64,000 nucleotides of DNA, from contig CAVVIH010000005.1 of NCBI GenBank assembly GCA_963748295.1, forward strand, positions 558,001-622,000. Reading direction: 5' to 3'. This document shows positions 18,957 to 27,800 of this stretch, piece after piece. The notes under the pieces were generated by a model. That model did no database searches. It was not told the origin of the DNA and saw only the letters and a list, made by a program, of their open reading frames with translations. A program made the translations under genes and the position numbers. The first letter of the stretch is position 1; every line of letters starts with the position of its first letter. The DNA comes from CAVVIH01 sp963748295 (lineage in GTDB: Bacteria > Acidobacteriota > Vicinamibacteria > Vicinamibacterales > 2-12-FULL-66-21).

Positions 18957-19027
18957 GATTTGGGATTTGGGAGTTGGGAGTTGTGATTGTGTTTGGGAGT
19001 TGGGAGTTGGGAGTTGGGAGTTGAGTG
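18957..19027. repeat. GGGATTT/GGGAGTT heptamer array
   Basis: Two GATTTGG units, two GAGTTGG units, a short spacer (TGATTGTGTTTGG), then four more GAGTTGG units. It is intergenic, between divergently transcribed genes, and G-quadruplex-capable on the plus strand. Confidence 0.8.
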
Positions 19028-19063
19028 ATGGTAAGCTCGCCGGCGACCACTACTCCGCCGCGT

Positions 19064-20935
19064 ATGCGGGACCCCATTCGACGGTTCAGTCGTTCATCGC
19101 TGCTGCTTCTTGCGATCGTCCTTGCCGGCCGCCCGGCGATCGCCGCCGAGTGGGTCCGCGTCGAGACCCCCAACTTCGTCGTTTTTGGTGAGCCGTCGGA
19201 AAAGCGCGTGCGCGAGGTCGCCGAACACTTCGAGCGCTTCCGCCAGGCGCTCGGCCGCATCCTGCCGGGCGCCGCAACAAGGGCTGCGGTGCCGACCGTC
19301 GTGGTGGTCTTCGAGACCCAGCGATCGTTCGAACCCTACCGGCCGCGTTTCAACGGCAAGCCGATTCAGCTCGGGGGCTACTTCGTCTCCACCAACAACC
19401 AGAACATCGTCGCGCTCGCGATCGAGAATCGCGAGCGGGCGATGCGCACCGTTTTTCATGAGTACGCGCACCTCGTCGTCGCCAACCTGGTGCGCGACCT
19501 GCCGCCGTGGGTCAGCGAGGGCCTCGCCGAGTACCACAGCACGTTCTCGGTTCAGAACGAGGGCCGCGTCGCGGTGATGGGAAACCCGATCCCGGAGCAC
19601 GTGGTCAGGCTGAACACCGAAACGCTGATTCCGCACGCCGAACTGCTCAAGGTCGACCACTCGTCGGCTCTCTACAACGAAGGCGAGCGCCGCTCGGTGT
19701 TCTACGCGCAATCCTGGGCGCTCGTGCACATGCTGACGATGGGGCGGCCGGACAGGTCGAAGGAGCTGGAAAGGTACATCGCGCTCACCGCGTCGGGCGT
19801 GCCGTCGACCGATGCGTGGACGAAGGTGTTCGGCGGGATCAACATCAACGCCGAGATCCAGCGCTATGTGAGCGGACTGACGATGCGCGCGATCCAGTAC
19901 ACGTTCGAGGAGGAGATCCCGCGGGTGCGCGGCGCGGTGACGACTCCATCAGCAGGCGACGTGGAAGCAGCATTGTCGGATCTGCTCGACCACGTGAAAA
20001 TGTCCAAGGAAGCGGGCGCGAAGCTCGAGAAGGCGATCGCGATGCAGCCGGTGTCGGCGCGCGCGCGCGCGCTGCTCGCGCTGTATCGCCTGCAGGACGA
20101 GAATCGGCCGGACGAGGCGGAAAAACTGCTGGTTGCGGCGGCGGAAGACAAGAGCGACTGGCTGGCGCAGTATCACGTCGCGACGGGGCTGACGCACTTG
20201 ATCGAACGGACCGATCGCGATTCCAAGAAGCTCGTCGATCTCGCCCGTCAGGCGCTGGCGATCGTCGCGACAGCCCGCCCCGAGCTGCCGAATGCGCTGG
20301 TAATGTCCGCGCGCATCAGCACCAGCACCGGCGAGGGACTGGACGAGGCGCTGCGGGACGTCCGGCTGGCTCGAAAGCTCGCGCCCGGGCGTGAAGACTA
20401 TGCGTTCGAGGAGGCGCACGTCCAGCTTCGGCGCAGGGAGTTCGCCGAAGCGCGGGCGGTGCTCGGTCCAATGCTGTCGGCGAGGTACAACGAGAGCGTG
20501 CGTGAGCACGCGCGCGAGCTGATGACGCAGGTGGTCAGAATCGAGTCGGCCGTGAAGCAGGCGCAGGAGCGACGCACATCAGAACGCACCGACTCCCCTG
20601 CTCCGGCAGTGCGCGACCCGAACACCAGAGAGATCATCCTGCAGCCCGGATTCCGCAAGCTGCTCGACGGCGAGCAGCGCACGGAAGGCCTGCTCGAACG
20701 CGTCGAGTGTTCGCGCCGCGGCATCACCCTGCACGTCCGGACCGGCGACGGCACCACGCGCTTCTCGGCGCCGCGGTTCGAGGCGATCGATTTCATCAGC
20801 TACCGCGGCGACATCGGCCCGATCACCTGCCAGCCGCGCGAGCCGGCGGATCCCGTCTACGTCACCTGGCGCCGGCCGGTCGCGCCGGCGGTCGATCGCA
20901 TTGCGATTGCGGTGGAGTTCCTGCCGAAAAAATAG
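19064..20935 (+). CDS. Exported gluzincin-type metallopeptidase with TPR-like helical region
   Basis: 623 aa from the ATG at 19064 (an upstream GTG at 19025 adds 13 residues and has no SD either). Signal: RRFSRSSLLLLAIVLAG. Residues about 25-240 form a peptidase_MA-like (DUF1570-type) domain: the zinc motif HEYAH in TVFHEYAHLVVANL, followed by WVSEGLAEYHS with the third ligand Glu. Residues about 290-510 are helical repeats (LEKAIAMQPVSARARALLAL, LRDVRLARKLAPG) like TPRs. The C-terminal 90 residues are a beta domain (GITLHVRTGDGTTRF). It probably cleaves or scaffolds envelope proteins. Such proteins are common in this phylum and none to my knowledge has a defined substrate. Confidence 0.85.
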   Translation: MRDPIRRFSRSSLLLLAIVLAGRPAIAAEWVRVETPNFVVFGEPSEKRVREVAEHFERFRQALGRILPGAATRAAVPTVVVVFETQRSFEPYRPRFNGKPIQLGGYFVSTNNQNIVALAIENRERAMRTVFHEYAHLVVANLVRDLPPWVSEGLAEYHSTFSVQNEGRVAVMGNPIPEHVVRLNTETLIPHAELLKVDHSSALYNEGERRSVFYAQSWALVHMLTMGRPDRSKELERYIALTASGVPSTDAWTKVFGGININAEIQRYVSGLTMRAIQYTFEEEIPRVRGAVTTPSAGDVEAALSDLLDHVKMSKEAGAKLEKAIAMQPVSARARALLALYRLQDENRPDEAEKLLVAAAEDKSDWLAQYHVATGLTHLIERTDRDSKKLVDLARQALAIVATARPELPNALVMSARISTSTGEGLDEALRDVRLARKLAPGREDYAFEEAHVQLRRREFAEARAVLGPMLSARYNESVREHARELMTQVVRIESAVKQAQERRTSERTDSPAPAVRDPNTREIILQPGFRKLLDGEQRTEGLLERVECSRRGITLHVRTGDGTTRFSAPRFEAIDFISYRGDIGPITCQPREPADPVYVTWRRPVAPAVDRIAIAVEFLPKK

Positions 20936-20977
20936 CGGCGTCAAGCACAGGACGCTGGGGACGGGCCGACGGCAAAT

Positions 20978-21190
20978 CACGACGATCACGAAGGTACGAA
21001 GGACACGAAGGTGGCCTGTGGCCCGCCGGCCTGCGGCCGGCCGGACGAATCGGTCGAGACGCGTGAATACAAGTGACAAACGGCCTCGAACTCACTTGTA
21101 TTCGCGCGTCTCGGCCGATTCGTGCCGCGCGCAGCGCGGTGCCACAGGCCACTCGGTCTTCGTGCTCTTCGTTTCTTCGTCGTCGTCGTG
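20978..21190. repeat. Composite palindrome, copy A
   Basis: Nested inverted repeats lie between convergent genes. The outer arms are GAAGGACACGAAG (20998-21010) and CTTCGTGCTCTTC. The conserved clamp is GTGGCCTGTGGC (21011-21022) against GCCACAGGCCAC (21141-21152). Two side hairpins follow, CCGGCC-type on the left and CCGCGC-GCA-GCGCGG on the right. The central stem 21045-21076 pairs with 21092-21123 at 30 of 32 positions, both mismatches being T opposite G. Stem sequence differs from the other three copies, but the clamp and side hairpins are conserved. Confidence 0.9.
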
Positions 21191-21217
21191 TTAACCGTTT
21201 GTACGTGCAGAGAATCC

Positions 21218-22768
21218 CTACTCCGCCCCAACGCCCAGATACGTCCGCAGCTTCTCCTCGTCGAACTTCGCCTCCGCCGCCGGCTCGCGCCCGGCGAGCG
21301 ACACCAGGATGCCGACGATGAACGCGGCGGGCATCGAGACGATCGCGGGATTGCGGAGCGGGAAGATCGGTCCGGCGTTGTGCAGGATGTCGACCCAAAT
21401 AGTCGGGCTGAGCACAATGAGGAGGACCGACAGCCCGGCGCCCGTGGCGATGGCGCTGACGGCGCCGGCGGTGTTGAAGCGGCGCCAGCAAATCGACAGG
21501 AGCAGCGGCGGAAAGTTCGCGCTGCAGGCGATCGCGAACGCCAGGCCTACCATGAAGGCGACGTTCTGGCCTTTGAAGACAATGCCGAGCAGCACGGCGA
21601 TGATGCCGAACACCACCGTCGCGATGCGGGCGACGCGGACCTGCTCGTGATCGCTCGCATGCCCGCCGCGGATCACGTGCACGAAGATGTCGTGCGAGAG
21701 CGCGCTGGCGCCGGCGAGCGTCAGGCCGGCGACAACGGCAAGAATGGTCGCGAAGGCAACCGCGGCGATGAAGCCCAGGAACGGCGTGCCGCCGAGCATC
21801 TCCGCCACCAGCGGCGCGGCCATGTTGCCGCCGGGATCCGTGCGCGAGATCAGCTCGCGGCCGACGAGCGCGGACGCGCCGAAGCCGACGATCGGGATGA
21901 TCAGATAGAAGTAGCCGATGAACCCGGTGGCGTAGAGCACTGACGCGCGGGCCGCGCGCGCGTCGGGCACGGTGTAGAAGCGCATCAGGATGTGCGGCAG
22001 GCCCAGCAGGCCGAGCATGAGGGCGAGCCCAAGCGAAACCGCATCGACGGGATCGGTGACGAGGCCGCCCGGCTCGAGCGCGGCCTGGCCGTAGCGGCTC
22101 GCGACCGCGGCGTAGAGACGCGCCGGAGAGAAGTCGAACTGCGCGAGCACCATGGCGGTCAGCACCGAGACGCCGGCCAGCAGCAGCACCGCCTTGATCA
22201 CCTGCACCCACGTCGTCGCGAGCATGCCGCCGAAGAGCACGTACGCCAGCATCACGGCACCGACGCCGGCGACCGCCCACTCGTAACGCATCCCGAACAT
22301 CAGGCTGATCAGATTGCCGGCGCCGACCATCTGCGCGATGGTGTAGAAGAGGACCGTCAGGATCCCGCCGCAGGCCGCGGCAATGCGCACCGGGACTGGA
22401 CGCAGCCGGAAGGCGACGACGTCGGCGAACGTGAACTTGCCGAGGTTCCTGACCGGCTCCGCGATCAGAAACATCAGCGCCGGCCATCCGACGAGCCAGC
22501 CGGTCGCGTAGATCATCCCGTCGTAGCCGCGCAGCGCGACGAGCCCGGCGATGCCGAGGAACGAGGCGGCGCTCATGTAGTCGCCGGCGAGCGCAAGCCC
22601 GTTCTGGAACGCGCTGACCGAACGTCCGGCGGCGTAGAACTCGCTCGTCGAGCGGGTGCGCCGCGCCGCCCACCACGTGATCGCCATCGTCAGCGCGACG
22701 ATGAGAAGAAAGAACGCGATTGCGGACGCGGTGGGCGTCCCGAGCGAAGTGTCGAGCGTTTGCGTCAT
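21218..22768 (-). CDS. actP: Cation/acetate symporter (SSS family)
   Basis: 516 aa from the ATG at 22768 (MTQTLDTS). About 13 membrane helices and the sodium/solute symporter signature: TSEFYAAGRSVSAFQNGLAL and AGDYMSAASFLGIAGL near the N-terminus, then GGMLATTWVQVIKAVLLL and LGLPHILMRFYTVPDAR. These match ActP, which takes up acetate and related short-chain monocarboxylates with Na+. Its start overlaps the stop of the DUF485 gene by 4 nt, the classical yjcH-actP arrangement. The long leftward extension of the frame upstream is not coding. Copy A of the composite palindrome lies just beyond the stop. Confidence 0.92.
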   Translation of the reverse strand: MTQTLDTSLGTPTASAIAFFLLIVALTMAITWWAARRTRSTSEFYAAGRSVSAFQNGLALAGDYMSAASFLGIAGLVALRGYDGMIYATGWLVGWPALMFLIAEPVRNLGKFTFADVVAFRLRPVPVRIAAACGGILTVLFYTIAQMVGAGNLISLMFGMRYEWAVAGVGAVMLAYVLFGGMLATTWVQVIKAVLLLAGVSVLTAMVLAQFDFSPARLYAAVASRYGQAALEPGGLVTDPVDAVSLGLALMLGLLGLPHILMRFYTVPDARAARASVLYATGFIGYFYLIIPIVGFGASALVGRELISRTDPGGNMAAPLVAEMLGGTPFLGFIAAVAFATILAVVAGLTLAGASALSHDIFVHVIRGGHASDHEQVRVARIATVVFGIIAVLLGIVFKGQNVAFMVGLAFAIACSANFPPLLLSICWRRFNTAGAVSAIATGAGLSVLLIVLSPTIWVDILHNAGPIFPLRNPAIVSMPAAFIVGILVSLAGREPAAEAKFDEEKLRTYLGVGAE

Positions 22769-23079
22769 CGGCGGCCCGGCTCGGCCGACTGGCGGAGGCG
22801 CTGCACTTCCGGATCGTAGTGACGGTTGGCCCACACCACGTATGCAGCGGTCAGCACCCACGAGCCGACGATCACCGTCGCGCCGAGCGGAATCCCGATC
22901 GGCACCGATCCGCCCATGCGCGTCGAGACGAGCGTCTTGTTGAGCGCGATCAGCAGGATGTATCCATAGTAGAGAAGGAACAGGCACGCCGTCAGGACGA
23001 GCGAGACCCGCCAGCGCCCCGCGATCAGTCGCCTGAATTCCGGCGACGCGAGCAGTCGTTGTCTGTTCTGGCTGTTCAT
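22765..23079 (-). CDS. DUF485 inner-membrane protein (YjcH-like), partner of the acetate symporter
   Basis: 104 aa with two membrane helices (VSLVLTACLFLLYYGYILLI and GATVIVGSWVLTAAYVVW) separated by a short loop (ALNKTLVSTRMGG). It starts with SPEFRRLIAGRWR, a DUF485 hallmark. It ends overlapping the ATG of actP by 4 nt, so the two are translationally coupled, as in Escherichia coli yjcH-actP. It is likely an accessory subunit of the transporter. A 9-bp hairpin at 23100-23127 sits in its leader. Confidence 0.9.
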   Translation of the reverse strand: MNSQNRQRLLASPEFRRLIAGRWRVSLVLTACLFLLYYGYILLIALNKTLVSTRMGGSVPIGIPLGATVIVGSWVLTAAYVVWANRHYDPEVQRLRQSAEPGRR

Positions 23080-23099
23080 GAGGTGCCGTATTGAACCAC

Positions 23100-23127
23100 A
23101 GCCGGGGTCGAATCGAACACCCCGGCT
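23100..23127 (-). promoter_or_regulatory. Leader hairpin upstream of the DUF485-actP operon
   Basis: A perfect 9-bp stem, AGCCGGGGT and ACCCCGGCT, with a 10-nt loop, ending 21 nt before the ATG at 23079. It could be an attenuator or an operator. Its loop mimics a tRNA T-arm, but no tRNA surrounds it. Confidence 0.45.
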
Positions 23128-23250
23128 CTTAGGACACGCGCGCGCTCCGTCACAGTAATTCCTTCACACCTGTTAGCGCAGAGCCGGTGCGCACGGCCTG
23201 TTTTCGCACAGTTTCTTCGGCAGAGCTGACGGTGGCACCCTGCTTGCCAT

Positions 23251-23296
23251 GACTCGTTGGCGAGTCGTGACATTGAGATTTGAATGACATTGAAAT
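23251..23296 (+). promoter_or_regulatory. Hairpin plus direct repeat before the Ala-rich secreted gene
   Basis: A 6-bp hairpin GACTCG-TTGG-CGAGTC (23251-23266) is followed by TGACATTGA at 23268 and again at 23285, 17 bp apart. GTGACA (23267) and TGAAAT (23291) could be -35 and -10 with an 18-bp spacer. The direct repeats could bind a regulator. Confidence 0.35.
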
Positions 23297-23317
23297 GTTG
23301 AAGCAGAGGGGTGACAG

Positions 23318-24718
23318 ATGAAGCGTTCGACAGCACGATGGACAACGGCAATCGGCGTGGCGGCGTTGCTCGCCGTGCCGTCCAGCGGATTTGCGCAGAC
23401 CGCAGCTGCGCCACCACAGACACCACCGGCCGCCAGCGCTCAGGCCACGCAGCCTTCGACGCCGCAAGAGCATCTTCGCAAGGCCGAAGAAGCGATCAGC
23501 GCGATTCCCGCGACCGCGGTCACCGGGCAGGACAAGACGAAGATCACCGAGCTGAAGCAGCACATCACCAAGCTCGAAACCATGTCGGCAAGCGGTAAGC
23601 CCGCGGCCGGCTGGGACAAGGAAGTCGCGGCGATCGAGCGCACGCTGACGCAGCTGATTGGGCCCGCGACCGGTGCGGCGGCAAGCGGCACGGCAGGCAC
23701 CGCGGGCAAGGCCGCGGGTTCGGCTTCGCTCAGCGCGGAGGCGCGCGCGCAGCTGACCGAGGTTCGCACGCACATCACCGCGTTCGCCGCGTCGGCGGGC
23801 AAGGGTGACGACCCGGCGCCGGATGCGGCGGCGGCAGCGGCGGCGCAGCCGCCCGCGACGAGCGCGGAGCCGCCCATGGCGACAACGATGAGCACGCAGC
23901 CACCCCCGGCGACAACGAGCACGTCGGGAACCGCCGGCGCGGTCGGCACGACCGGCACGCAGCCTCCGGCGCAGGCAACCGAACAGCCGCAGCAGACCGC
24001 GCCGCAGAACGTCGACCCGGATGCGGCGAAGCGGCACCTGACGGCCGCGCGCAACTCGCTCAGCGAGATGACGCAGCTGCCGGCCGCGTCGCAGCTGACC
24101 GGCGACGCTCGCACGCAGGTGACGCAGCTCATCTCGAACTTCAACGAGCTGATCACGACGAACTCGCAGTGGCGTGAGTCGTACGCGAAGGTCGAGGCGA
24201 ACTTGATCGCGCTTCTGGGCGCCGAATCGACCGACGAATCGGCGGCGCGCGCGACTTCGGCCGGCACGGCCGGCGCGGTAGGCACGTCGGGTACGGCCGG
24301 TGCGCTGGATCCGGCGATCCGCGCAAAGCTGGTCGACTTCCGCAACCACCTCGAGAAGTTCGAGCAGGCGGCCGGCGGCGCGAAGCCAGCGGCGACGCCG
24401 GACCCGGCGGCTGCGACGGCAGCGGCTCCGCCCGCGACCAGCAGCACGCCACCCGCAACCGCCAGCACGCCACCCGCGACCGCGGAGCAGTCGGCCGCAG
24501 CGGCCGCGCCGCAGTCCGGCCAGATCGATCGCCAGGCAGTGTTGACCCACGTGCAGGCGATCGAAACGCTGCTTCAGCTGTCGGGCGCTGCGACGCCCAC
24601 CGGCACGAGCGGCAGCGCGACCGCCACGACGCAGAGCGGTGTGACGCTGACGCCAGACCAGGTCTCGCAGCTCAAGACGCATCTCGAGGAGCTCAAGCGC
24701 CTGATCGATCAGAAATAG
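23318..24718 (+). CDS. Ala/Thr-rich secreted protein with helical modules
   Basis: 466 aa; ATG at 23318 after AGAGGGG. The signal ends at SSGFAQ. The rest alternates low-complexity linkers of Ala, Thr, Pro and Ser (SGTAGTAG, PPATSSTPPATASTPPAT) with four short amphipathic helical hairpins of similar plan: EHLRKAEEAISAI + ITELKQHITKLE; AQLTEVRTHITAF; AKRHLTAARNSLSEM + VTQLISNFNELI; QLKTHLEELKRLID at the end. No catalytic motif or cysteine is seen. It may be a periplasmic or surface spacer protein whose linkers could be O-glycosylated. Homology cannot be assigned by eye because of the biased composition. Confidence 0.7.
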   Translation: MKRSTARWTTAIGVAALLAVPSSGFAQTAAAPPQTPPAASAQATQPSTPQEHLRKAEEAISAIPATAVTGQDKTKITELKQHITKLETMSASGKPAAGWDKEVAAIERTLTQLIGPATGAAASGTAGTAGKAAGSASLSAEARAQLTEVRTHITAFAASAGKGDDPAPDAAAAAAAQPPATSAEPPMATTMSTQPPPATTSTSGTAGAVGTTGTQPPAQATEQPQQTAPQNVDPDAAKRHLTAARNSLSEMTQLPAASQLTGDARTQVTQLISNFNELITTNSQWRESYAKVEANLIALLGAESTDESAARATSAGTAGAVGTSGTAGALDPAIRAKLVDFRNHLEKFEQAAGGAKPAATPDPAAATAAAPPATSSTPPATASTPPATAEQSAAAAAPQSGQIDRQAVLTHVQAIETLLQLSGAATPTGTSGSATATTQSGVTLTPDQVSQLKTHLEELKRLIDQK

Positions 24719-24719
24719 G

Positions 24720-24797
24720 CAAATCCCGAATCCCAGATCCCAAATCCCAAAGTCATCTAGCAGACTTGGGATTTGGGTTTTGGGAGGTGGGATTTGA
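24720..24797. repeat. Inverted arrays of the ATCCCAA / GGGATTT heptamer
   Basis: The plus strand first shows AATCCCGAATCCCAGATCCCA-like units (24722-24750), then GGGATTTGGG and GGGAGGTGGGATTT (24767-24796). The two halves are complementary and could form a hairpin after the stop at 24718. The right half lies directly upstream of the next gene's -10-like box. Confidence 0.75.
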
Positions 24798-24802
24798 AGT
24801 GT

Positions 24803-24808
24803 TATTCT
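24803..24808 (+). promoter_or_regulatory. TATTCT -10-like box 8 nt before the ATG (possible leaderless start)
   Basis: TATTCT at 24803-24808 would place transcription initiation at about the ATG at 24817. No spaced SD exists; GAGG abuts the ATG. Confidence 0.35.
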
Positions 24809-24816
24809 CCGCGAGG

Positions 24817-27468
24817 ATGACACGACGACTGATTGCAACCTCGGCTCTCGCAGCCGCCTTCTTAGTTCCCCTCTCAGGAAATTCAACCGATACAGCGCTC
24901 GCCGACGCGAACCTCGCATGGGAGCGCGGCGACTACATCACGGCGCTGACGGCGTACGCGAAGCTGCTCGACTCCCCTGACGGCGACCGTGTCCTCGAAC
25001 CAATCGCGCTGCAGACCGGCGAGCTGTTCAAGACAGTCGAGCTGACCACCGACGGTCTCTCGCCGCAGTTTTCGCCCGACGGCCGGTTCATCGCGTTCGA
25101 GACCGGTGTTGGGTTGAAGAAGACGGTGCGAGTACTGCGCGGAACACCGCCGTTCGAGAAAGTCACCGAACTGCCCGGCACCGGGGCGTCGTTCTCACCC
25201 GACAGTGCCAGGCTCGCCTATCTGAAGCTCGACTCGCCGTCGCAGGCGCTGCAGGACGCGCAGGCGGCGCTGGACAAGGCGCCGACGACGGAGCGGCAGC
25301 AGCGTCAGGCGGCGCTCACTCGCTTGCTGGCGTCAGAGGCGCAGATCACGGTCCGCGATCTCGCCGCGGGAACCGAAACGACAGTCGACACGGGCAAGCT
25401 GGGCAAGACGGCGGTGCGCCTCGCCGCGTCCGGTTCGGTGCTGTTCGCGGGAACGAGCGGCGACGCCGATCCTCAGCTCTACCTCGTTCAGCCGGAAGGC
25501 CCCGTCGCGGTGACGACCGGCCCCGGCGACAAAGCTCTTGGTGAGGGGAACACGTCGGGCACGGCGATGCTTTACACGGTGCGCGCGCGTGGAGGACGCG
25601 GCGGCCGAGGCCGCGGCGACGCGACCGATGCGCCGGCGGCCGATCGTCCCGCGGGTAGCGAACAGGAACCGGCGAACACAGACGAGGGTCGCGGCGGCGG
25701 CGGTGGCGGCCGCGGCGGCGGGCGGGGCGAGGGCACGGGCACATTCGGCATCATCACGCTGCCCGAAGGCAAAGCCGTGACCGCCACTGGCTCGGCGCCG
25801 ACGTTCTCCGGCGACGGGCAGTCGCTGGCTTTCGTCTCGCGTCAGGGCTCGGACCTTCGGCTGATGGCGGGTATTCCAACCGACCCCGCCAAGGCCTCGA
25901 TCGTCCGCAGCGGTGTCCAGCGGATCGACGCGCCGGCGCTGACCGCCGACGGTCAGCAGATTGCGCTGCAGATGATGGGACGCGAGGACTGGGAGATCTA
26001 CGTCATCTCCCGCGACGGCAAGTCGGAGCGGCGGCTGACGCGCGAGATCCAGCACGACGTGCTGCCGAAGTTCCTGTCCGGCACCCGCTTGCTCGGCACG
26101 ATTGGAGAAGCACGCCATCGGCGTTCGTATCTCTACGATATGGAGACCGGCAAGCGCACGCGGCTCTTCCACAACAACACCGTGCGCACGATCGCGCCCG
26201 AATACGCGTGGATCCCCGACGTGTCGGGCACCCGCATCCTGATTTCGGCCGAACGCGACGGCGACACGGTATCGCTCGAGCGCGGCGTCTACCTCGTCGA
26301 TCTGTCGCAGAAGGTCACCATCGCCGACGTGCGGGCGCGCATTCAGTCCAATCTCGCCGCCGAACGAGCGCTGCAGGCCAAGGGCCAGCAGCTGTTCGCG
26401 CAAATCGCACCGGCCGTCAGGGAGGTCCTCGCCCGCGCGTCCGTGGACCGCGTCTTCGCGTATCAGGAGAAGCTGTTCGGGTTCGACTCGAAGCACATCA
26501 CGCAGCCGGGCAACAAGCTCGCGGCCGAGTACCTCTTCGAAACCTACAAGTCATTCGGATATCAGCCCGAGTACCAGACGTTCGCGCCGCGGAACGCGCT
26601 CGGTGGCAAGACGTCGAACGTGCTGGCGACGCTGAAAGGGACCGTCAACCCGGAGCTCATCTACGTGGTGAGCAGCCACTACGACTCCAGCGCGGCGGGT
26701 CCTGGCGCGGACGACGATAGTTCGGGAACGGCGGCGCTGCTGGAAACCGCGCGAATCATGGCGGATCGTCCGCAGCCGGCGACGATCGTCTTCGCCTCGT
26801 TCACCGGCGAGGAGGCCGGCCTGCTCGGCAGCCGCGAATTCGTCCGGCAGGCGGTCGAGAAGAAGATCAGGATCGTCGGCGCGCTCAACAACGACACCGT
26901 CGGCTGGGCCAACGACCAGCGGCTCGACAACACGATCCGCTACTCGAACGCCGGCATCCGCGACGTCCAGCACGGCGCGGCGCAGCAATTCACGAACCTG
27001 ATCCTCTACGACACGCGCTACTTCAAGAGCACCGATGCGGCCGCGTATTACGAGGCGTTCGGCGACATCATCGGCGGCATCGGATCGTATCCGGTCCTGG
27101 CGAGCCCGCACTATCACCAGAGCCACGACGTGCTCGAGACGATCAATCACCGCCTCGTCACCGAGGTGGCGAAGACGACCGCCGCCACGCTGATGCTGCT
27201 CGCCGCCAGCCCTTCGCGGCTGACCGATCTCAAAGCGGAGCGCTCGGGCCCGAGTGTCTCGCTGACGTGGAAGCCGAGCCCCGAAGCCGGCGTCACGGGC
27301 TACATCGTGACGTACGGCCCGGCGGACAACCCCGAGGCCCAACAGCTGCGCGTCGAGAATCCGTCGGCGACGTTGAAGAACCTGCCGCCCGGCGGCGTTG
27401 TCGCGGTTAAGGCGACCAACGCGAAAGGGTTGGAAGGCTGGGATGCTGCCAGGATCGTCGTTCCTTAA
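24817..27468 (+). CDS. Secreted M28 metallopeptidase with TolB-like propeller and FN3 domain
   Basis: 883 aa from the ATG at 24817. Signal: TRRLIATSALAAAFLVPLSG. The N-terminal half carries PD40/TolB-type blades (SPQFSPDGRFIAFE, GASFSPDSARLAYL, APTFSGDGQSLAFVS, APALTADGQQIALQ) interrupted by a Gly/Arg-rich stretch (GRGGRGRGDA, GGGGGGRGGGRG). The M28 zinc ligands are complete: His and Asp in SSHYDSS and GADDDSSG, Glu pair in TGEEAGLLGS, Asp in NNDTVG, His in YHQSHD. The C-terminus is a fibronectin-III-like domain (VSLTWKPSPEAGVTGYIVTY). It is probably an exported aminopeptidase processing external peptides. Copy B of the composite palindrome lies between it and the convergent MBOAT gene. Confidence 0.9.
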   Translation: MTRRLIATSALAAAFLVPLSGNSTDTALADANLAWERGDYITALTAYAKLLDSPDGDRVLEPIALQTGELFKTVELTTDGLSPQFSPDGRFIAFETGVGLKKTVRVLRGTPPFEKVTELPGTGASFSPDSARLAYLKLDSPSQALQDAQAALDKAPTTERQQRQAALTRLLASEAQITVRDLAAGTETTVDTGKLGKTAVRLAASGSVLFAGTSGDADPQLYLVQPEGPVAVTTGPGDKALGEGNTSGTAMLYTVRARGGRGGRGRGDATDAPAADRPAGSEQEPANTDEGRGGGGGGRGGGRGEGTGTFGIITLPEGKAVTATGSAPTFSGDGQSLAFVSRQGSDLRLMAGIPTDPAKASIVRSGVQRIDAPALTADGQQIALQMMGREDWEIYVISRDGKSERRLTREIQHDVLPKFLSGTRLLGTIGEARHRRSYLYDMETGKRTRLFHNNTVRTIAPEYAWIPDVSGTRILISAERDGDTVSLERGVYLVDLSQKVTIADVRARIQSNLAAERALQAKGQQLFAQIAPAVREVLARASVDRVFAYQEKLFGFDSKHITQPGNKLAAEYLFETYKSFGYQPEYQTFAPRNALGGKTSNVLATLKGTVNPELIYVVSSHYDSSAAGPGADDDSSGTAALLETARIMADRPQPATIVFASFTGEEAGLLGSREFVRQAVEKKIRIVGALNNDTVGWANDQRLDNTIRYSNAGIRDVQHGAAQQFTNLILYDTRYFKSTDAAAYYEAFGDIIGGIGSYPVLASPHYHQSHDVLETINHRLVTEVAKTTAATLMLLAASPSRLTDLKAERSGPSVSLTWKPSPEAGVTGYIVTYGPADNPEAQQLRVENPSATLKNLPPGGVVAVKATNAKGLEGWDAARIVVP

Positions 27469-27518
27469 GGTTTGAGATAGCCGAGATTACGAAGTCAGAA
27501 AGAGGAGCGACCGGAGCG

Positions 27519-27789
27519 CGCGGAGAAAACCCACAACGGAGACACGGAGACGCGGAGGACGCACGGAGGGCCTGTGGCCCGCCGGCCTTCGGCCGGCCGG
27601 ATGAATCGAACAAGGCGGGCAAATACAAGCGGCCCTGATTTCGTACGCCGTTTGTATTTGCCCGCCTTGTTCGATTCATGCCGCGCGCAGCGCGGCGCCA
27701 CAGGCCTGCTGTCTGCCGCATGGATGTCAGCCTCCGTGAAAACTCCGTGGCTCCGTGCCTCCGCTGTAGGTTTTCTCCGTGAACTCCGT
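27519..27789. repeat. Composite palindrome, copy B
   Basis: The outer arms CGGAGAAAACCCACAACGGA (27519-27538, with its continuation) and the CTCCGTG-rich right arm to 27779 pair closely. Clamps: GGCCTGTGGC at 27569 and GCCACAGGCC ending 27706. Side hairpins: GCCGGCC-TTC-GGCCGGC on the left and CCGCGC-GCA-GCGCGG on the right. The central stem 27601-27633 pairs with 27647-27679 at 32 of 33 positions, with a sequence quite different from copies A, C and D. It lies in the 332-bp gap between the convergent M28 and MBOAT genes, which holds nothing else. Confidence 0.9.
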
Positions 27790-27800
27790 CCAACTCCACA

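Noticed and set aside
21001..21200. Small open frames across the composite palindromes (also at 27.6, 52.7 and 61.3 kb)
   Set aside because: They read through both arms of inverted repeats and give palindromic Arg-rich peptides with no start signals.
23100..23127. Hairpin with TTCGATTC loop as the 3' part of a tRNA
   Set aside because: No cloverleaf upstream on the minus strand. It is better described as a leader hairpin of the DUF485-actP operon.
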